Shown here one piece after another: positions 27,820 through 37,211 of a stretch of DNA of 64,000 nucleotides. Made by a program: the position numbers and the translations under genes. Positions within the stretch are counted from its first letter, which is position 1. Every line of letters begins with the position of its first letter. The notes below the pieces were generated by a model. The model did no database searches. It had not been told where the DNA came from and was given only the letters and a program-made list of their open reading frames with translations. Source of the stretch: Streptomyces sindenensis (GTDB lineage Bacteria > Actinomycetota > Actinomycetes > Streptomycetales > Streptomycetaceae); the NCBI RefSeq assembly GCF_014649035.1, contig NZ_BMSG01000009.1:124001-188000 (forward strand), in the 5' to 3' direction.

Positions 27820-28374
27820 CTACCGGACGGCGGCGGGCCAGACCTCGGCCAGCATGGCCCGGGTGTCGCCCAGCAGCTGGGGCAGCACCTTGGTGTGGCC
27901 GATGACCGGCATGAAGTTGGTGTCCCCACCCCAGCGCGGCACCAGGTGCTGGTGCAGGTGGGCGGCGATCCCCGCGCCGGCCACGGAGCCCTGGTTCATG
28001 CCGATGTTGAAGCCGTGCGCCCCGGAGGCGGCGCGCAGCGCGACCATCGCCCGCTTGGTGAAGTCCGCGAGCTCCAAGGTCTCCGGACCGTCCAGCTCGG
28101 TGTAGTCGGCGACATGCCGGAAGGGCACGACCATGAGGTGGCCGCCGTTGTACGGATACAGGTTCAGCACCGCGTAGACGTGCTCGCCACGGGCCACGAC
28201 GAGCCCGTCCTCGTCGGATTTCGCCGGGATCGAGCAGAACGGACAGCCGTCCTCGGCGCCCGGGCCGCTCGGCTTGTTCTCACCCTGGATGTACGCCATC
28301 CGATGGGGCGTCCACAGGCGCTGGAATGCGTCGGGCGTCCCCACGCCGATCTGCTGCTCCGGCTCACTCGTCAT
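27820..28374 (-). CDS. HIT-family nucleotide hydrolase/transferase
   Basis: A 184-residue histidine-triad protein. The triad is HLHQHLVPRW near residue 143, with upstream HGFNIGMNQG. The N-terminal half carries CPFCSIP, a zinc-binding pair typical of the actinobacterial Ap4A-phosphorylase-like HIT branch. Such enzymes split dinucleoside polyphosphates or nucleotide conjugates. The start is ambiguous: ATG at 28374 (MTSEPEQQ) or ATG at 28386 (MLIGMTSE); neither has a good ribosome site. Upstream of thrS only in a loose sense, since the ion-channel gene on the other strand intervenes. Confidence 0.92.
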   Translation of the reverse strand: MTSEPEQQIGVGTPDAFQRLWTPHRMAYIQGENKPSGPGAEDGCPFCSIPAKSDEDGLVVARGEHVYAVLNLYPYNGGHLMVVPFRHVADYTELDGPETLELADFTKRAMVALRAASGAHGFNIGMNQGSVAGAGIAAHLHQHLVPRWGGDTNFMPVIGHTKVLPQLLGDTRAMLAEVWPAAVR

Positions 28375-28452
28375 GCCGATCAGCATATTGCGTCACCCCG
28401 GCGGAGCGTGTCGCCGGGGCCGGACCGCTCGGCCGCCCACGATGCTGAGGCG

Positions 28453-29130
28453 ATGAGCGACCGAACCGCCCACGCCGCACCCGCCCGGCTCACCCGCTGG
28501 GAGCAGCGCACGGAAGTGCCGCTCTTCCTCGCGGGGCTGCTCTTCCTGGCGGGGTACGCGGTCCGGGTGCTGACCCCGCACGACGCCGGGCCCTGGAACG
28601 ACATCGCGCTGATCCTCGTCTGGTCGACCTGGCTGCTCTTCCTCGTCGACTACGCGACCCGGCTGCACCTCAGCGGCCTGGGCGCGCGCTTCGTTCCCGT
28701 GCGCTGGCTCGACACCCTGGTCCTGCTGCTGCCCCTGCTGCGCCCATTGCGGATGGTCCAGGTGTACCTGGCGGTACAGCGCCGCCGGGACCGGCCCAGG
28801 CTGAACCTCTACGCGCGCGTGATGGCGTACGCGGGTCTGACCGCCGTGCTGCTCGGCTTCGCCGCCTCGCTCGCCGTCTACCACCTGGAGCGCACGGCCC
28901 CCGGCGCGTCCATCCGCACCTTCGGTGACTCGGTGTGGTGGGCGTGCGCGACGCTCACGACGGTCGGTTACGGGGACGCCGCACCGGTCACGTTCTGGGG
29001 GCGGGTGGTCGCCGCGGGACTGATGGCCGGCGGTCTCGCGCTGCTGGGGGCGGTGACGGGGTCGTTCTCGTCGTGGCTGATCCAGGTGTTCACCAGGGAG
29101 GACGAGAAACGGCCCCCGGAGCGCGGGTAG
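28453..29130 (+). CDS. Potassium channel (two-pore/voltage-like)
   Basis: A 225-residue ion channel. The potassium selectivity filter TLTTVGYGD is at about residues 167-175, between two membrane helices. Upstream lies a shortened voltage-sensor-like set of helices with a charged segment (LLRPLRMVQVYLAVQRRRDR), so this is a six-helix Kv-like subunit and not a simple KcsA type. ATG at 28453 after GAGG. The stop codon lies inside the terminator shared with thrS. Confidence 0.9.
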   Translation: MSDRTAHAAPARLTRWEQRTEVPLFLAGLLFLAGYAVRVLTPHDAGPWNDIALILVWSTWLLFLVDYATRLHLSGLGARFVPVRWLDTLVLLLPLLRPLRMVQVYLAVQRRRDRPRLNLYARVMAYAGLTAVLLGFAASLAVYHLERTAPGASIRTFGDSVWWACATLTTVGYGDAAPVTFWGRVVAAGLMAGGLALLGAVTGSFSSWLIQVFTREDEKRPPERG

Positions 29131-29145
29131 CGCTCCGGGGGCCGT
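29109..29145. terminator. Terminator overlapping the channel gene stop
   Basis: A perfect 16-bp stem (29109-29124 with 29130-29145) and a 5-base loop between convergent channel and thrS genes. The left arm is coding sequence. Confidence 0.75.
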
Positions 29146-29159
29146 TCCCGCCGTACGGA

Positions 29160-31136
29160 TCAGACCTGTACGCGGTCCTCGACGGCCTTCGCGATCTTGG
29201 CGATGGCCTCGTCGACCGGGATGCCGTTCTCCTGCGAACCGTCGCGGTAGCGGAAGGAGACGGCACCATTGGCCATGTCCTCGTCACCAGCGATGATCAT
29301 GAAGGGGACCTTGCTCTTCTGCTGGTTGCGGATCTTCTTCTGCATCCGGTCCGAGGACGCGTCCACGTCCACCCGCAGCCCCTGCTTGCGCGCCTTGGCG
29401 GCGAACTCCTGGAGATACGGGATGTGGGCGTCGCCGATCGGGATGCCGACGGCCTGGACGGGGGCGAGCCAGACCGGGAACGCGCCCGCGTAGTGCTCCA
29501 GGAGCACGGCGAAGAAGCGCTCGATGGAGCCGAACAGGGCACGGTGGATCATCACCGGACGCTGCTTGGAGCCGTCCGGGCCGGTGTACTCCAGGTCGAA
29601 CCGCTCCGGCAGGTTGAAGTCGAGCTGCACGGTCGACATCTGCCAGGTGCGGCCGATGGCGTCCTTGCACTGCACGGAGATCTTCGGGCCGTAGAACGCG
29701 GCGCCGCCCGGGTCCGGGACCAGGGGCAGGCCCTGCTTCTCGGCGACCTGCCGGAGCGTCTCGGTGGCCTCTTCCCAGGTCTCGTCGGAGCCGACGTACT
29801 TCTCCGGGTCCTTGGTGGACAGCTCCAGGTAGAAGTCGGTCAGACCGTAGTCGCGGAGCAGGTTCAGCACGAAGGTGAGCGTGCGGTCCAGCTCCTGGGC
29901 CATCTGCTCCTTGGTGCAGTAGATGTGCGCGTCGTCCTGCGTGAAGCCGCGCGAGCGGGTCAGGCCGTGCACGACGCCCGACTTCTCGTACCGGTACACC
30001 GTCCCGAACTCGAAGAGGCGCAGCGGCAGTTCGCGGTAGGAGCGGCCGCGCGCGTCGAAGATCAGGTTGTGCATCGGGCAGTTCATCGGCTTGAGGTAGT
30101 AGTCCACCCCGTCGTCGAGCTGCATGGGCGGGTACATGCCGTCGGCGTACCAGTCCAGGTGGCCGGACTTCTCGAAGAGCTTGCCCTTGGTGGCGTGCGG
30201 CGAGTAGACGAACTCGTAGCCCTCCTCCTCGTGCCGGCGGCGCGAGTAGTCCTCCATGGCCCGGCGGATGACGCCGCCCTTGGGGTGGAAGACGGCGAGG
30301 CCGGGGCCGATCTCGTCGGGGAAGGAGAAGAGGTCCAGCTCGTTGCCGAGCTTGCGGTGGTCGCGCTTGGCGGCCTCCTCCAGGAACTCCAGGTGCGCCT
30401 TCAGCTCGTCCTTGGTGGGCCAGGCGGTGCCGTAGATGCGCTGGAGCATCGGGTTCTTCTCGCTGCCGCGCCAGTACGCCGCGGCGTTGCGCATCAGCTT
30501 GAACGCCGGGATGAACCGGGTGGTGGGCAGGTGCGGACCCCGGCAGAGGTCCTTCCAGCACAGCTCGCCGGTCTTGGCGTCGAGGTTGTCGTAGATGGTC
30601 AGCTCGCCGCCGCCCACCTCGACGTCCGCGCCGTCGTCCGAGGAGGCGGAACCCTTGATGCCGATGAGCTCCAGCTTGTACGGCTCGTTCGCGAGCTCCT
30701 CGCGGGCGTCCTCGTCGGAGACCACGCGGCGGGAGAACTTCTGGCCCCGCTTCTGGATCTCCTGCATCTTCTTCTCGATGGCCTTGAGGTCCTCGGGCGT
30801 GAACGGCTTCTCGACGTCGAAGTCGTAGTAGAAGCCGTCCTTGACCGGCGGGCCGATGCCGAGCTTGGCCTCGGGGAAGAGCTCCTGCACGGCCTGGGCC
30901 ATGACGTGCGCGGTGGAGTGGCGCAGGATGTTGAGGCCGTCCTCGGAGGAGATCTCCACGGGCTCGACGCTCTCGCCGTCCTGGAGGACGTACGCGAGGT
31001 CCTTCAGCTCGCCGCCGATGCGCGCGGCGACGACGGTGCGCTGACCGGGGAAGAGCTCACCGGCGGTCGTGCCCGTCGTCACCACGTGCTCTTCCCGCTC
31101 GGAATCGCGTTGGATGATCACACGGACGTCTGACAC
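29160..31136 (-). CDS. thrS: Threonyl-tRNA synthetase
   Basis: ThrRS, 658 residues, full length. Domain order: TGS (1-60), the SAD editing domain with the [16 protein letters not shown] motif (two His for editing of mischarged Ser), the class II core with zinc ligand Cys in [20 protein letters not shown] and motif 3, then the anticodon-binding domain. GTG at 31136 is preceded by CAGGAGAG at good spacing; the frame is open further upstream but without a ribosome site. No T-box leader was seen. Confidence 0.97.
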   Translation of the reverse strand: MSDVRVIIQRDSEREEHVVTTGTTAGELFPGQRTVVAARIGGELKDLAYVLQDGESVEPVEISSEDGLNILRHSTAHVMAQAVQELFPEAKLGIGPPVKDGFYYDFDVEKPFTPEDLKAIEKKMQEIQKRGQKFSRRVVSDEDAREELANEPYKLELIGIKGSASSDDGADVEVGGGELTIYDNLDAKTGELCWKDLCRGPHLPTTRFIPAFKLMRNAAAYWRGSEKNPMLQRIYGTAWPTKDELKAHLEFLEEAAKRDHRKLGNELDLFSFPDEIGPGLAVFHPKGGVIRRAMEDYSRRRHEEEGYEFVYSPHATKGKLFEKSGHLDWYADGMYPPMQLDDGVDYYLKPMNCPMHNLIFDARGRSYRELPLRLFEFGTVYRYEKSGVVHGLTRSRGFTQDDAHIYCTKEQMAQELDRTLTFVLNLLRDYGLTDFYLELSTKDPEKYVGSDETWEEATETLRQVAEKQGLPLVPDPGGAAFYGPKISVQCKDAIGRTWQMSTVQLDFNLPERFDLEYTGPDGSKQRPVMIHRALFGSIERFFAVLLEHYAGAFPVWLAPVQAVGIPIGDAHIPYLQEFAAKARKQGLRVDVDASSDRMQKKIRNQQKSKVPFMIIAGDEDMANGAVSFRYRDGSQENGIPVDEAIAKIAKAVEDRVQV

Positions 31137-31203
31137 CGGTCTCTCCTGACTGAGGGGGATGCCTGCCTTCGTACGGCCAAGCAAGAGGAATCGTACCGAG
31201 CCC

Positions 31204-32490
31204 TCAGCCCCCGATGCGAACGCGTTCCGGGCCGCCCTCCGCCTCCTCCCCCGCGCACGCCTCCTCGAAGAAGTCGACGTTCTCCTGGAGCGCCTTCATC
31301 AGCCGGTCCCGCTCCGCCTCGTCGACCTGGACGGGTGCGACCTGCGAGGCCCCGGTGAGCCGCCGGAAGCCGCCCCGGTTCTCCAGCCGCCCCTCCACCC
31401 GCAGCGGCAGCCCCACGAGGTGGGCGTGGCCCGCGATGCGGTAGGCCTCCTCGTCCAGCTCCACGCGGACGTGCGCGACCTCGGCCCCGGCCAGCACCCG
31501 CAGCCGTACGATCCCGGCGCCGCGCGGCCCGGAGCGGCGGAGCCGGACCACCGCACCGGTCAGGCGGACCTGCACGGCGGGTTCGTCGCGGAGGTAGCGG
31601 GCTCCGGCGGCGCGCAGGGCGGGCAGGTCGCCCGGGGAGAACTCGACGGGGGCGGGGCGGGCCGGGCAGCCGTCCGGGGTACCTGCGGCGGGCGCCCACC
31701 GCAGATCGATCCGGGCCCCTTCCGAGCCGCGTACCAGGGTGATCAGCGCCTCGGTCAGCTCCCGGCCGACACCTGCGGCGATCGCGCTGTCGAAGGCCTC
31801 CATGCCGCCGGTGGCCCGCTGGTAGTCCACGGCCTCCCGGGCGGCGTGCAGGGCGTGGCAGAGCCGGACGGCGACGGCGCGCCCGGAGGCGACGGGGACG
31901 TACGCGGTGAGGCTGCGGCTGTCGGCGCCGGGCCCGATCAGGGCGTCGTCGAGGGCGGCCCGGGCCTTTCGGCGGTGCCGGGCGCCGTGGTAGCCGGCCC
32001 GGCCGCGGGCCGCGAGGGCTCCGGCCATGAGGACCTGCCGGGCGGCCGACCGCAGCTCCTCGGCTTCGGTCCAGCCCGCGGCCCCGGCCGCCCCGGCCGC
32101 CGATTCGGGGACCTCGCGCCACCAGCGGATCTCGTCGCTGGGCACGGCGAGGGAGACGAGGACGTCGCGGGCGGAGGGGTCGGCGCTGCGGCCGAGGGCG
32201 AGGAGAGCCTCCTCGATCAGCTCGGCGCTGTCGGGGAAGGCCGCGCTCTCGGGCACCAGCAGGCTGGTGGCGCCGGCGGCGGATCCGGGCGGGGTCCAGC
32301 GGCCGTAGCGTCCCGGTGCTCCGCCGCGCCGCTGCCAGCCGTGCCGGCGCAGGAGGGCCCCGAGGACGGCGGGGTCGGGCAGCTCGGTGCCCGACCCGGT
32401 GAGCGGCGGGGGCCAGGCGCGGGCGGTGGGGTGCGAGCGGGCGGCGGGCAGTCCCGCCGCGCCCGTGGGCTCGTCCATCGACCGGTGCAT
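31204..32490 (-). CDS. Unknown protein coupled to a DUF4365-like gene
   Basis: A 428-residue protein with no family I recognise. Residues 1-60 are Pro/Arg/Gly-rich. A helical middle follows ([34 protein letters not shown]). The C-terminal 150 residues look like beta strands ([34 protein letters not shown]) and end in an acidic tail; an OB-like fold is possible but unproven. No signal peptide or membrane segment. ATG at 32490 shares its A with the TGA of the upstream gene (TGATG), so the two proteins are made together. Codon usage is native. Confidence 0.75.
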   Translation of the reverse strand: MHRSMDEPTGAAGLPAARSHPTARAWPPPLTGSGTELPDPAVLGALLRRHGWQRRGGAPGRYGRWTPPGSAAGATSLLVPESAAFPDSAELIEEALLALGRSADPSARDVLVSLAVPSDEIRWWREVPESAAGAAGAAGWTEAEELRSAARQVLMAGALAARGRAGYHGARHRRKARAALDDALIGPGADSRSLTAYVPVASGRAVAVRLCHALHAAREAVDYQRATGGMEAFDSAIAAGVGRELTEALITLVRGSEGARIDLRWAPAAGTPDGCPARPAPVEFSPGDLPALRAAGARYLRDEPAVQVRLTGAVVRLRRSGPRGAGIVRLRVLAGAEVAHVRVELDEEAYRIAGHAHLVGLPLRVEGRLENRGGFRRLTGASQVAPVQVDEAERDRLMKALQENVDFFEEACAGEEAEGGPERVRIGG

Positions 32491-33086
32491 CAGGGTCTCC
32501 CTCCGGCCCCGACCCGGGCCATGATGTCGCAGAGTGCGCGGTCGTCGAAGATCCGCGAGGTCGGAATGCGCACGGTGGTCCGGTACCGGCCCGTCACCGC
32601 GTGGCCGGCCAGGTTGGTCCAGTAGCAGCAGTGGCGCAGGTCGAGGCCGCCGGGCCCGGCGCGCAGCCAGTCGTCCTGGCTGCGGGGCACGATCATCACG
32701 ACCAGGATCTTGTGCACCGTCACCGGTGAGCGGGCGAGCTTGACGAGGTGGGCGTTGTCGAGGGTGAAGGAGAACGCCCCTCCCGCCGGGTGCGGCGGTA
32801 TCTGGTAGGTGCACTTGAGCTGCACCTTGATGGTCACTTCGTCGTCGACGGTGTGGGTCGGGGCGCCGTGGCTGACGTGCCAGTCGATGCCGTTGTCGGG
32901 GAAGGGCTGGGACAGGGAGCATCCGGCCGCCGCCGCGACGGCGTGCAGATAGCCCACCTGGAGGGTCTCCATGCAGGCGGTGGTGGCGAGGGAGCCGCGC
33001 AGCGGCGCGCCCGGCTGATGCGGCGGCCGGGGCCCGAAGGGCTCGGCTCGGGCGGTTCCCCCGGGGTCGGGCTGCGCGAGCGCCAT
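32490..33086 (-). CDS. DUF4365-like protein with a PD-(D/E)XK-type pattern
   Basis: A 198-residue protein. After a Pro-rich N terminus the sequence GSLATTACMETLQVGYLHAV, then DNGIDWHVSH (64-73) and EVTIKVQLKCT (about 83-93) follow the D...QxK spacing of nuclease-fold proteins such as the DUF4365 family. The assignment rests on this pattern only. A Cys pair (RHCCYWTN) lies later. ATG at 33086 after GGAG at short spacing. It is the first gene of a coupled pair with the unknown 428-residue protein. Confidence 0.7.
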   Translation of the reverse strand: MALAQPDPGGTARAEPFGPRPPHQPGAPLRGSLATTACMETLQVGYLHAVAAAAGCSLSQPFPDNGIDWHVSHGAPTHTVDDEVTIKVQLKCTYQIPPHPAGGAFSFTLDNAHLVKLARSPVTVHKILVVMIVPRSQDDWLRAGPGGLDLRHCCYWTNLAGHAVTGRYRTTVRIPTSRIFDDRALCDIMARVGAGGRP

Positions 33087-33313
33087 GGCTCCGTGTGCCT
33101 TCCGGGCGTGCCGATCGCCGGCAGGCAGCCTGCCGGCGGGTGTGGTGGGACGGGACGGACCGACGGACGTCGATGGCAACTCCCCGACGCCTCACTTGTG
33201 TTGTCACCGCATCAGACCGCCCGCAAACGGCGTATCAGGCAAACAGCCCGGGTATCACCGATATCGGGCAGAGGAATCACTCCATCTGCCGTGCGGGTGC
33301 GAGGAGTTCGGGG

Positions 33314-34039
33314 ATGATGCACTGGTTCGAAGGGCCGCTGGCCGCTTTTGACACGGAGACGACAGGCGTGGACGTCGAGCGGGACCGGATCGTTTCGGCC
33401 GCTCTCGTCGCGCAGGACACCGCGGGCGGCCGCGTCCGCGTGACCCGCTGGCTGGTCAATCCGGGGGTTCCGGTCCCTCCCGGGGCGACCGAGGTCCACG
33501 GGCTGACCGACGACCACCTTCAGCGCAACGGGCGTTGGCCCGCCCCGGTGATGGACGAGATAGCCCGGGCGCTGGCGGAGAGCTGTGCGACCGGCCGGCC
33601 GCTGGTCGTGATGAACGCTCCCTTCGATCTGACGCTGCTGGACCGGGAGTTGAAGCGGCACCGGGCGTCGTCGCTGGCGCGGTATCTCGACGGGGTGTCG
33701 ATGCGGGTGGTGGACCCGCGGGTGCTGGACAAGCATCTGGACCGCTACCGCAAGGGCCGCCGGACGCTCACGGACCTGTGCGCGAGTTACGAGGTGGTGC
33801 TCGACGGGGCCCACGACGCGGCGGCGGACGCAACGGCCTCACTGGAGCTGGTGCGGGCGGTGTGCCGGCGCTTCTCGACCCGGCTGGAGCGGCTGTCGCC
33901 GTCGGAGCTGCACACCTTGCAGGCGACCTGGCACGCGGCCCAGGCGCGGGGCCTGGAGGCGTGGTTCGCGAAGAGCGGGACGCCGGAGGCGGTGGACCCG
34001 TCGTGGCCGCTGCGCCCGGAGCTGCCCGCGGCGGCGTGA
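33314..34039 (+). CDS. DEDDh 3'-5' exonuclease (DnaQ-like)
   Basis: A 241-residue stand-alone proofreading-type exonuclease. ExoI is FDTETTG (Asp13, Glu15), ExoII is NAPFDLTLL, and ExoIII is HDAAADA near residue 167, with the His that defines the DEDDh group. The early HGLTDDH is also typical. It resembles the epsilon subunit of DNA polymerase III but has no polymerase-binding extension visible; RNA substrates are possible. ATG at 33314 with GAGGAG 7 bases upstream; a second ATG follows directly. Confidence 0.92.
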   Translation: MMHWFEGPLAAFDTETTGVDVERDRIVSAALVAQDTAGGRVRVTRWLVNPGVPVPPGATEVHGLTDDHLQRNGRWPAPVMDEIARALAESCATGRPLVVMNAPFDLTLLDRELKRHRASSLARYLDGVSMRVVDPRVLDKHLDRYRKGRRTLTDLCASYEVVLDGAHDAAADATASLELVRAVCRRFSTRLERLSPSELHTLQATWHAAQARGLEAWFAKSGTPEAVDPSWPLRPELPAAA

Positions 34040-34062
34040 GGGGTTCGAGGGTCCGGACATGC

Positions 34063-34099
34063 GAAAGCCGGTCCGCGTGATTTTTGCGGACCGGCTTTC
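34063..34099. terminator. Terminator between exonuclease and tRNA-Val
   Basis: A 14-bp stem (34063-34076 with 34086-34099) with a loop containing TTTTT. It serves the exonuclease on the plus strand and tRNA-Val on the minus strand. Confidence 0.75.
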
Positions 34100-34104
34100 C
34101 CCGG

Positions 34105-34176
34105 TGGGCGATACTGGGTTCGAACCAGTGACCTCTTCGGTGTGAACGAAGCGCTCTCCCACTGAGCTAATCGCCC
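34105..34176 (-). tRNA. tRNA-Val (anticodon CAC), copy 1
   Basis: A complete cloverleaf of 72 bases. Acceptor GGGCGAT pairs with ATCGCCC; the D-arm is GCTC/GAGC; anticodon stem CTTCG/CGAAG encloses TTCACAC, so the anticodon is CAC (reads GTG); the T-arm has the loop TTCGAAC. No CCA is encoded. An identical gene lies at 37086-37157. Confidence 0.97.
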
Positions 34177-34316
34177 GGGAACGGGTTGAACCATACAGGG
34201 CTCGGCACTCTTCGTTCAAACCGCTTCCGGCCGGGCTCTACTCAGGGCGTCCCCGGCCGGTAAGTGAGTATCCGAGCGCATGTACGGGCCGGGCGGCCGG
34301 GGTCACACTCCCGTAC

Positions 34317-36974
34317 ATGGAACATGTGCCCCCGCCCGCCGAGGAACTGGCCCGCCTCGACCGTGAACTGGCCGAGCTGGACGCCCGCCGGGCCCAGCTG
34401 CTGACCCGGCGCGCCTGGCTGCTCGCCGCGCTGCGGCCGCCCGCGCCGAAGGCGGCCCCGGGCTGGAACCCGTCGGCCTGGGGCGCGCCCGCTCCCGGCC
34501 GCCCGGGGGCTCCGGCACAGCCGTGGGGTTACGTCCCCCCGAAGCAGGCGTCCGCGCCGCGCAGCGCGCAGAACGTCCTGCTGACGCTGGGCGGTCTGCT
34601 GCTGACGGTCGCGGCCATCGCGTTCACGCTGGTGAGCTGGGGCTCGATGGGGATCGGCGGCCGGTCGGCGGTGCTGGCCGCGGTCACCATCGGGGCGCTG
34701 GCCGCCCCGGCGGTGCTGCTGCGGCGGGGGCTGACGGCCACCGCCGAGGCGCTGGCCGCCCTGGCCCTGGTGCTGACGCTGCTGGACGCCTACGCGGTCC
34801 ATGCCGTGGCGGCCCCGGACACGGACGGGCTCGGTTTCACGGCGGTCGCGGCCGCGGTGCTGGCGGCGCTGTGGACGGCGTACGGGCTGGCGCTGGGCAG
34901 GCTTCACCTTCCGCTGCCCGCCGCCGTGGTCCTCGTCCAGTGGCCGCTGCTGTTCGGGGCGTGGGCCGCGGGCGCGCCGGCGCTGGTGGTCGGGTGGGCG
35001 CTGCTGGCCACGGCGGTGCTGGACGGGGCGATCGCACTGTGGGGCAAGGGCACCGGGGCGCGGGTCACGGCGTGCGTCGGCGGATCGGTGATGGCGTTCT
35101 CGGCGCTGCTGGTGGGTCTGACGCTGTCCGTGACGGCCTCCGGGCCGCTCGGGGCTCTGGCGCCCGGCGCCCTGCTGCTGACGGCCGCCGCGGCGGCCCT
35201 CGCGGGGGCGTGGCGCGCGCCGAGGGGGTTCGCGCGGACGGGCGGTGTGGTGGCGGGTCTCGCGGCGGTGGCCGCGGTGGGCGGCGTACCGGCGGCGGCG
35301 GTGCCGGAGGAGTGGGGGGTGCTCGCGTACCTGGCGGCCGGCCTCGCGCTGACGGCGGTCGTACGGACCCCGCTGCCGAGGAACGCGGCGCTCGGGGTGC
35401 TGGTGGCGTCGGCGGCGGTGGTGGCCGGAGCCGTGGCGGGAACGGTGCCGGGGGTCGCGGCGGTGCTGCTGGGCCCGGTGTCACTGCTGTCGGACGTGTG
35501 GGCGGGTTCGCCGGAGGGCTTCCGCGCCGCACTGGGCTCGACGCTGCCGTGGACGGGCCTGGCCGCGGCCCCGGTGGTGCTCGCGGTGTCGGCCGGTCTG
35601 CTGGGCTCGGCGTACCGCTGGTGGCCGTCGCTGACCCGGATCGCCGCGCCGCTGATCGCACGGGAGACGCCGGGGACGGCCGGTGCCCCAGGGACGGCCG
35701 GTGCCCCGGAGACGGCCGGTGCGCCGGGGACGGCCGAGACAGCACACGGAGCGCCCTGGTACGCCGGCGGCCGGGCCGGAGCGCCCTGGTACGCCAGTGG
35801 GGCGCCCGCTGCCCGCAGGCGGCCGTCCGGGGCTGCCCTGCGCGGGGCCGCCGGGGCGGGGGCCGTGGTGCTGGCCTGGGGTGCCCTGTTGCTGGCCGGG
35901 GCCGTGCTGGATGTGCCCTACGCGGTCGCGGTGGCCGGGGAGACGGCCTTGGTGGCCGGTCTGCTCGCCCTGGCCGTACGCGGCACGGGGAGCGGCCGGG
36001 AGGGTGCGGCGGCGGTTCCGGTGACCGCGCTGGTGGCGGCGTCGGCCGGGGCGGTGAGCGCCGGGCTGCTGTCGCTGGCGTCCGAGGGGGCCTCCTACGC
36101 GGTGTTCGGCGCGCTGGCGGCGCTGTTCGGCGGGGCGGCGGTCCGGGCGGGGGCCGGGGTGCCGCGTGCGGTGTTCGCGGTCGCCGCCACGGTCGGGGGC
36201 ACCGTGCTCACGGGGTTGGCGGGCCGGTCCCTGGGGCTCGCCCCGCACGAGGCCGCGCCGCTGATGCTCCTGGTGCCCGCGCTGACGGTGCTGTCCGGGG
36301 CCCGGCTGCGGCGGAACCCGGTGGCGTTGCCGGTGGAGCTGACGGGCGCGCTGGGTGCGCTGATCGCGGTGGCTCTGGCGGTGCCGGACGCGCCGTTCCT
36401 GGCGCTGGTGCTGGCTCTGTGCGGGGTGCTGGCGGCAGGCGCGGCGGTGCGGCCGGAGCGGCGGCCGGTGGCGGGCTACCTGGCGGCGGCGCTGTTCGTG
36501 CTGGCCGCCTGGGTGCGGCTGGCGGCCTCGGAGGTGACGTTCCCGGAGGCGTACACGCTGCCGGTGACCGTGCCCGCGCTGGTGGTCGGGTTCCTTCGGC
36601 GGCGGAAGGACCCGGAGGCGTCGTCGTGGACAGCGTACGGTCCGGGGCTCGCGGTGACGCTGCTGCCGAGCCTGGCGGCGGCCTGGACCGATCCGGACTG
36701 GCAGCGGCCGCTGCTGCTGGGGGTGGCGGCGCTGGTGATCACGTTGCTGGGGGCGCGGTACCGCCTCCAGGCGCTGCTGCTGCTCGGCGGGGCGGTGCTC
36801 GCGCTGGACGGGCTGCACGAGCTGGCGCCGTACGTGGTGCAGGTGGCCGGGGCGCTCCCCCGCTGGCTGCCGCCGGCCCTGGCCGGACTGCTGTTGCTGG
36901 TGGTGGGGGCGACGTACGAACAGCGGCTGCGCGACGCCCGTCGGCTGAAGGACGCGCTGGGGCGGATGCGGTGA
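34317..36974 (+). CDS. Large polytopic membrane protein (SCO7613 C-terminal-domain type)
   Basis: An 885-residue membrane protein with about 20 predicted helices. A short coiled-coil N terminus (LARLDRELAELDARRAQL) and a Pro/Gly/Ala linker with WNPSAWGAP and PWGYVPP precede NVLLTLGGLLLTVAAIAF. The layout resembles actinobacterial membrane proteins named after SCO7613; no activity is known. A loop near residues 450-500 holds short repeats (GTAGAP, GAPWYA). ATG at 34317 has no ribosome site and may be leaderless. It is flanked by two identical tRNA-Val genes. Confidence 0.8.
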   Translation: MEHVPPPAEELARLDRELAELDARRAQLLTRRAWLLAALRPPAPKAAPGWNPSAWGAPAPGRPGAPAQPWGYVPPKQASAPRSAQNVLLTLGGLLLTVAAIAFTLVSWGSMGIGGRSAVLAAVTIGALAAPAVLLRRGLTATAEALAALALVLTLLDAYAVHAVAAPDTDGLGFTAVAAAVLAALWTAYGLALGRLHLPLPAAVVLVQWPLLFGAWAAGAPALVVGWALLATAVLDGAIALWGKGTGARVTACVGGSVMAFSALLVGLTLSVTASGPLGALAPGALLLTAAAAALAGAWRAPRGFARTGGVVAGLAAVAAVGGVPAAAVPEEWGVLAYLAAGLALTAVVRTPLPRNAALGVLVASAAVVAGAVAGTVPGVAAVLLGPVSLLSDVWAGSPEGFRAALGSTLPWTGLAAAPVVLAVSAGLLGSAYRWWPSLTRIAAPLIARETPGTAGAPGTAGAPETAGAPGTAETAHGAPWYAGGRAGAPWYASGAPAARRRPSGAALRGAAGAGAVVLAWGALLLAGAVLDVPYAVAVAGETALVAGLLALAVRGTGSGREGAAAVPVTALVAASAGAVSAGLLSLASEGASYAVFGALAALFGGAAVRAGAGVPRAVFAVAATVGGTVLTGLAGRSLGLAPHEAAPLMLLVPALTVLSGARLRRNPVALPVELTGALGALIAVALAVPDAPFLALVLALCGVLAAGAAVRPERRPVAGYLAAALFVLAAWVRLAASEVTFPEAYTLPVTVPALVVGFLRRRKDPEASSWTAYGPGLAVTLLPSLAAAWTDPDWQRPLLLGVAALVITLLGARYRLQALLLLGGAVLALDGLHELAPYVVQVAGALPRWLPPALAGLLLLVVGATYEQRLRDARRLKDALGRMR
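35673..35740 (+). repeat. 18-bp tandem repeat within the membrane-protein gene
   Basis: Units starting at 35673, 35691 and 35709 (GGGACGGCCGGTGCCCCA and close variants), with a partial fourth, encode GTAGAP repeats in a loop. A separate pair of 27-30 bp repeats encoding GAPWYA follows at about 35747-35800. Confidence 0.85.
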
Positions 36975-37037
36975 GCCGCGCCGGTCCGGGGGCGCGCTGT
37001 ACGCGGCGGTTCCCGGACCGGTGAGGAGGCGGGCAAC

Positions 37038-37080
37038 GCAGAGGGCCCGGGAGACGGAATCCGTCTCCCGGGCCCTCTGC
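37038..37080. terminator. Strong terminator between the membrane-protein gene and tRNA-Val
   Basis: A perfect 43-base hyphenated palindrome (37038-37058 with 37060-37080) lies between convergent units. Confidence 0.85.
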
Positions 37081-37085
37081 CCGGG

Positions 37086-37157
37086 TGGGCGATACTGGGT
37101 TCGAACCAGTGACCTCTTCGGTGTGAACGAAGCGCTCTCCCACTGAGCTAATCGCCC
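37086..37157 (-). tRNA. tRNA-Val (anticodon CAC), copy 2
   Basis: Identical over all 72 bases to the gene at 34105-34176, with the same 3' flank start and no encoded CCA. Anticodon CAC inside TTCACAC. Confidence 0.97.
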
Positions 37158-37211
37158 GGGCGCACCGCAAACATTACCCCATGTCAGCGGTGCTCCTGGA
37201 CCGTCCCCGGG

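Noticed and set aside
34105-37157. Integrated element using tRNA-Val as attachment site
   Set aside because: Both tRNA copies are complete, no integrase or mobility gene lies between them, and the enclosed gene has native composition.
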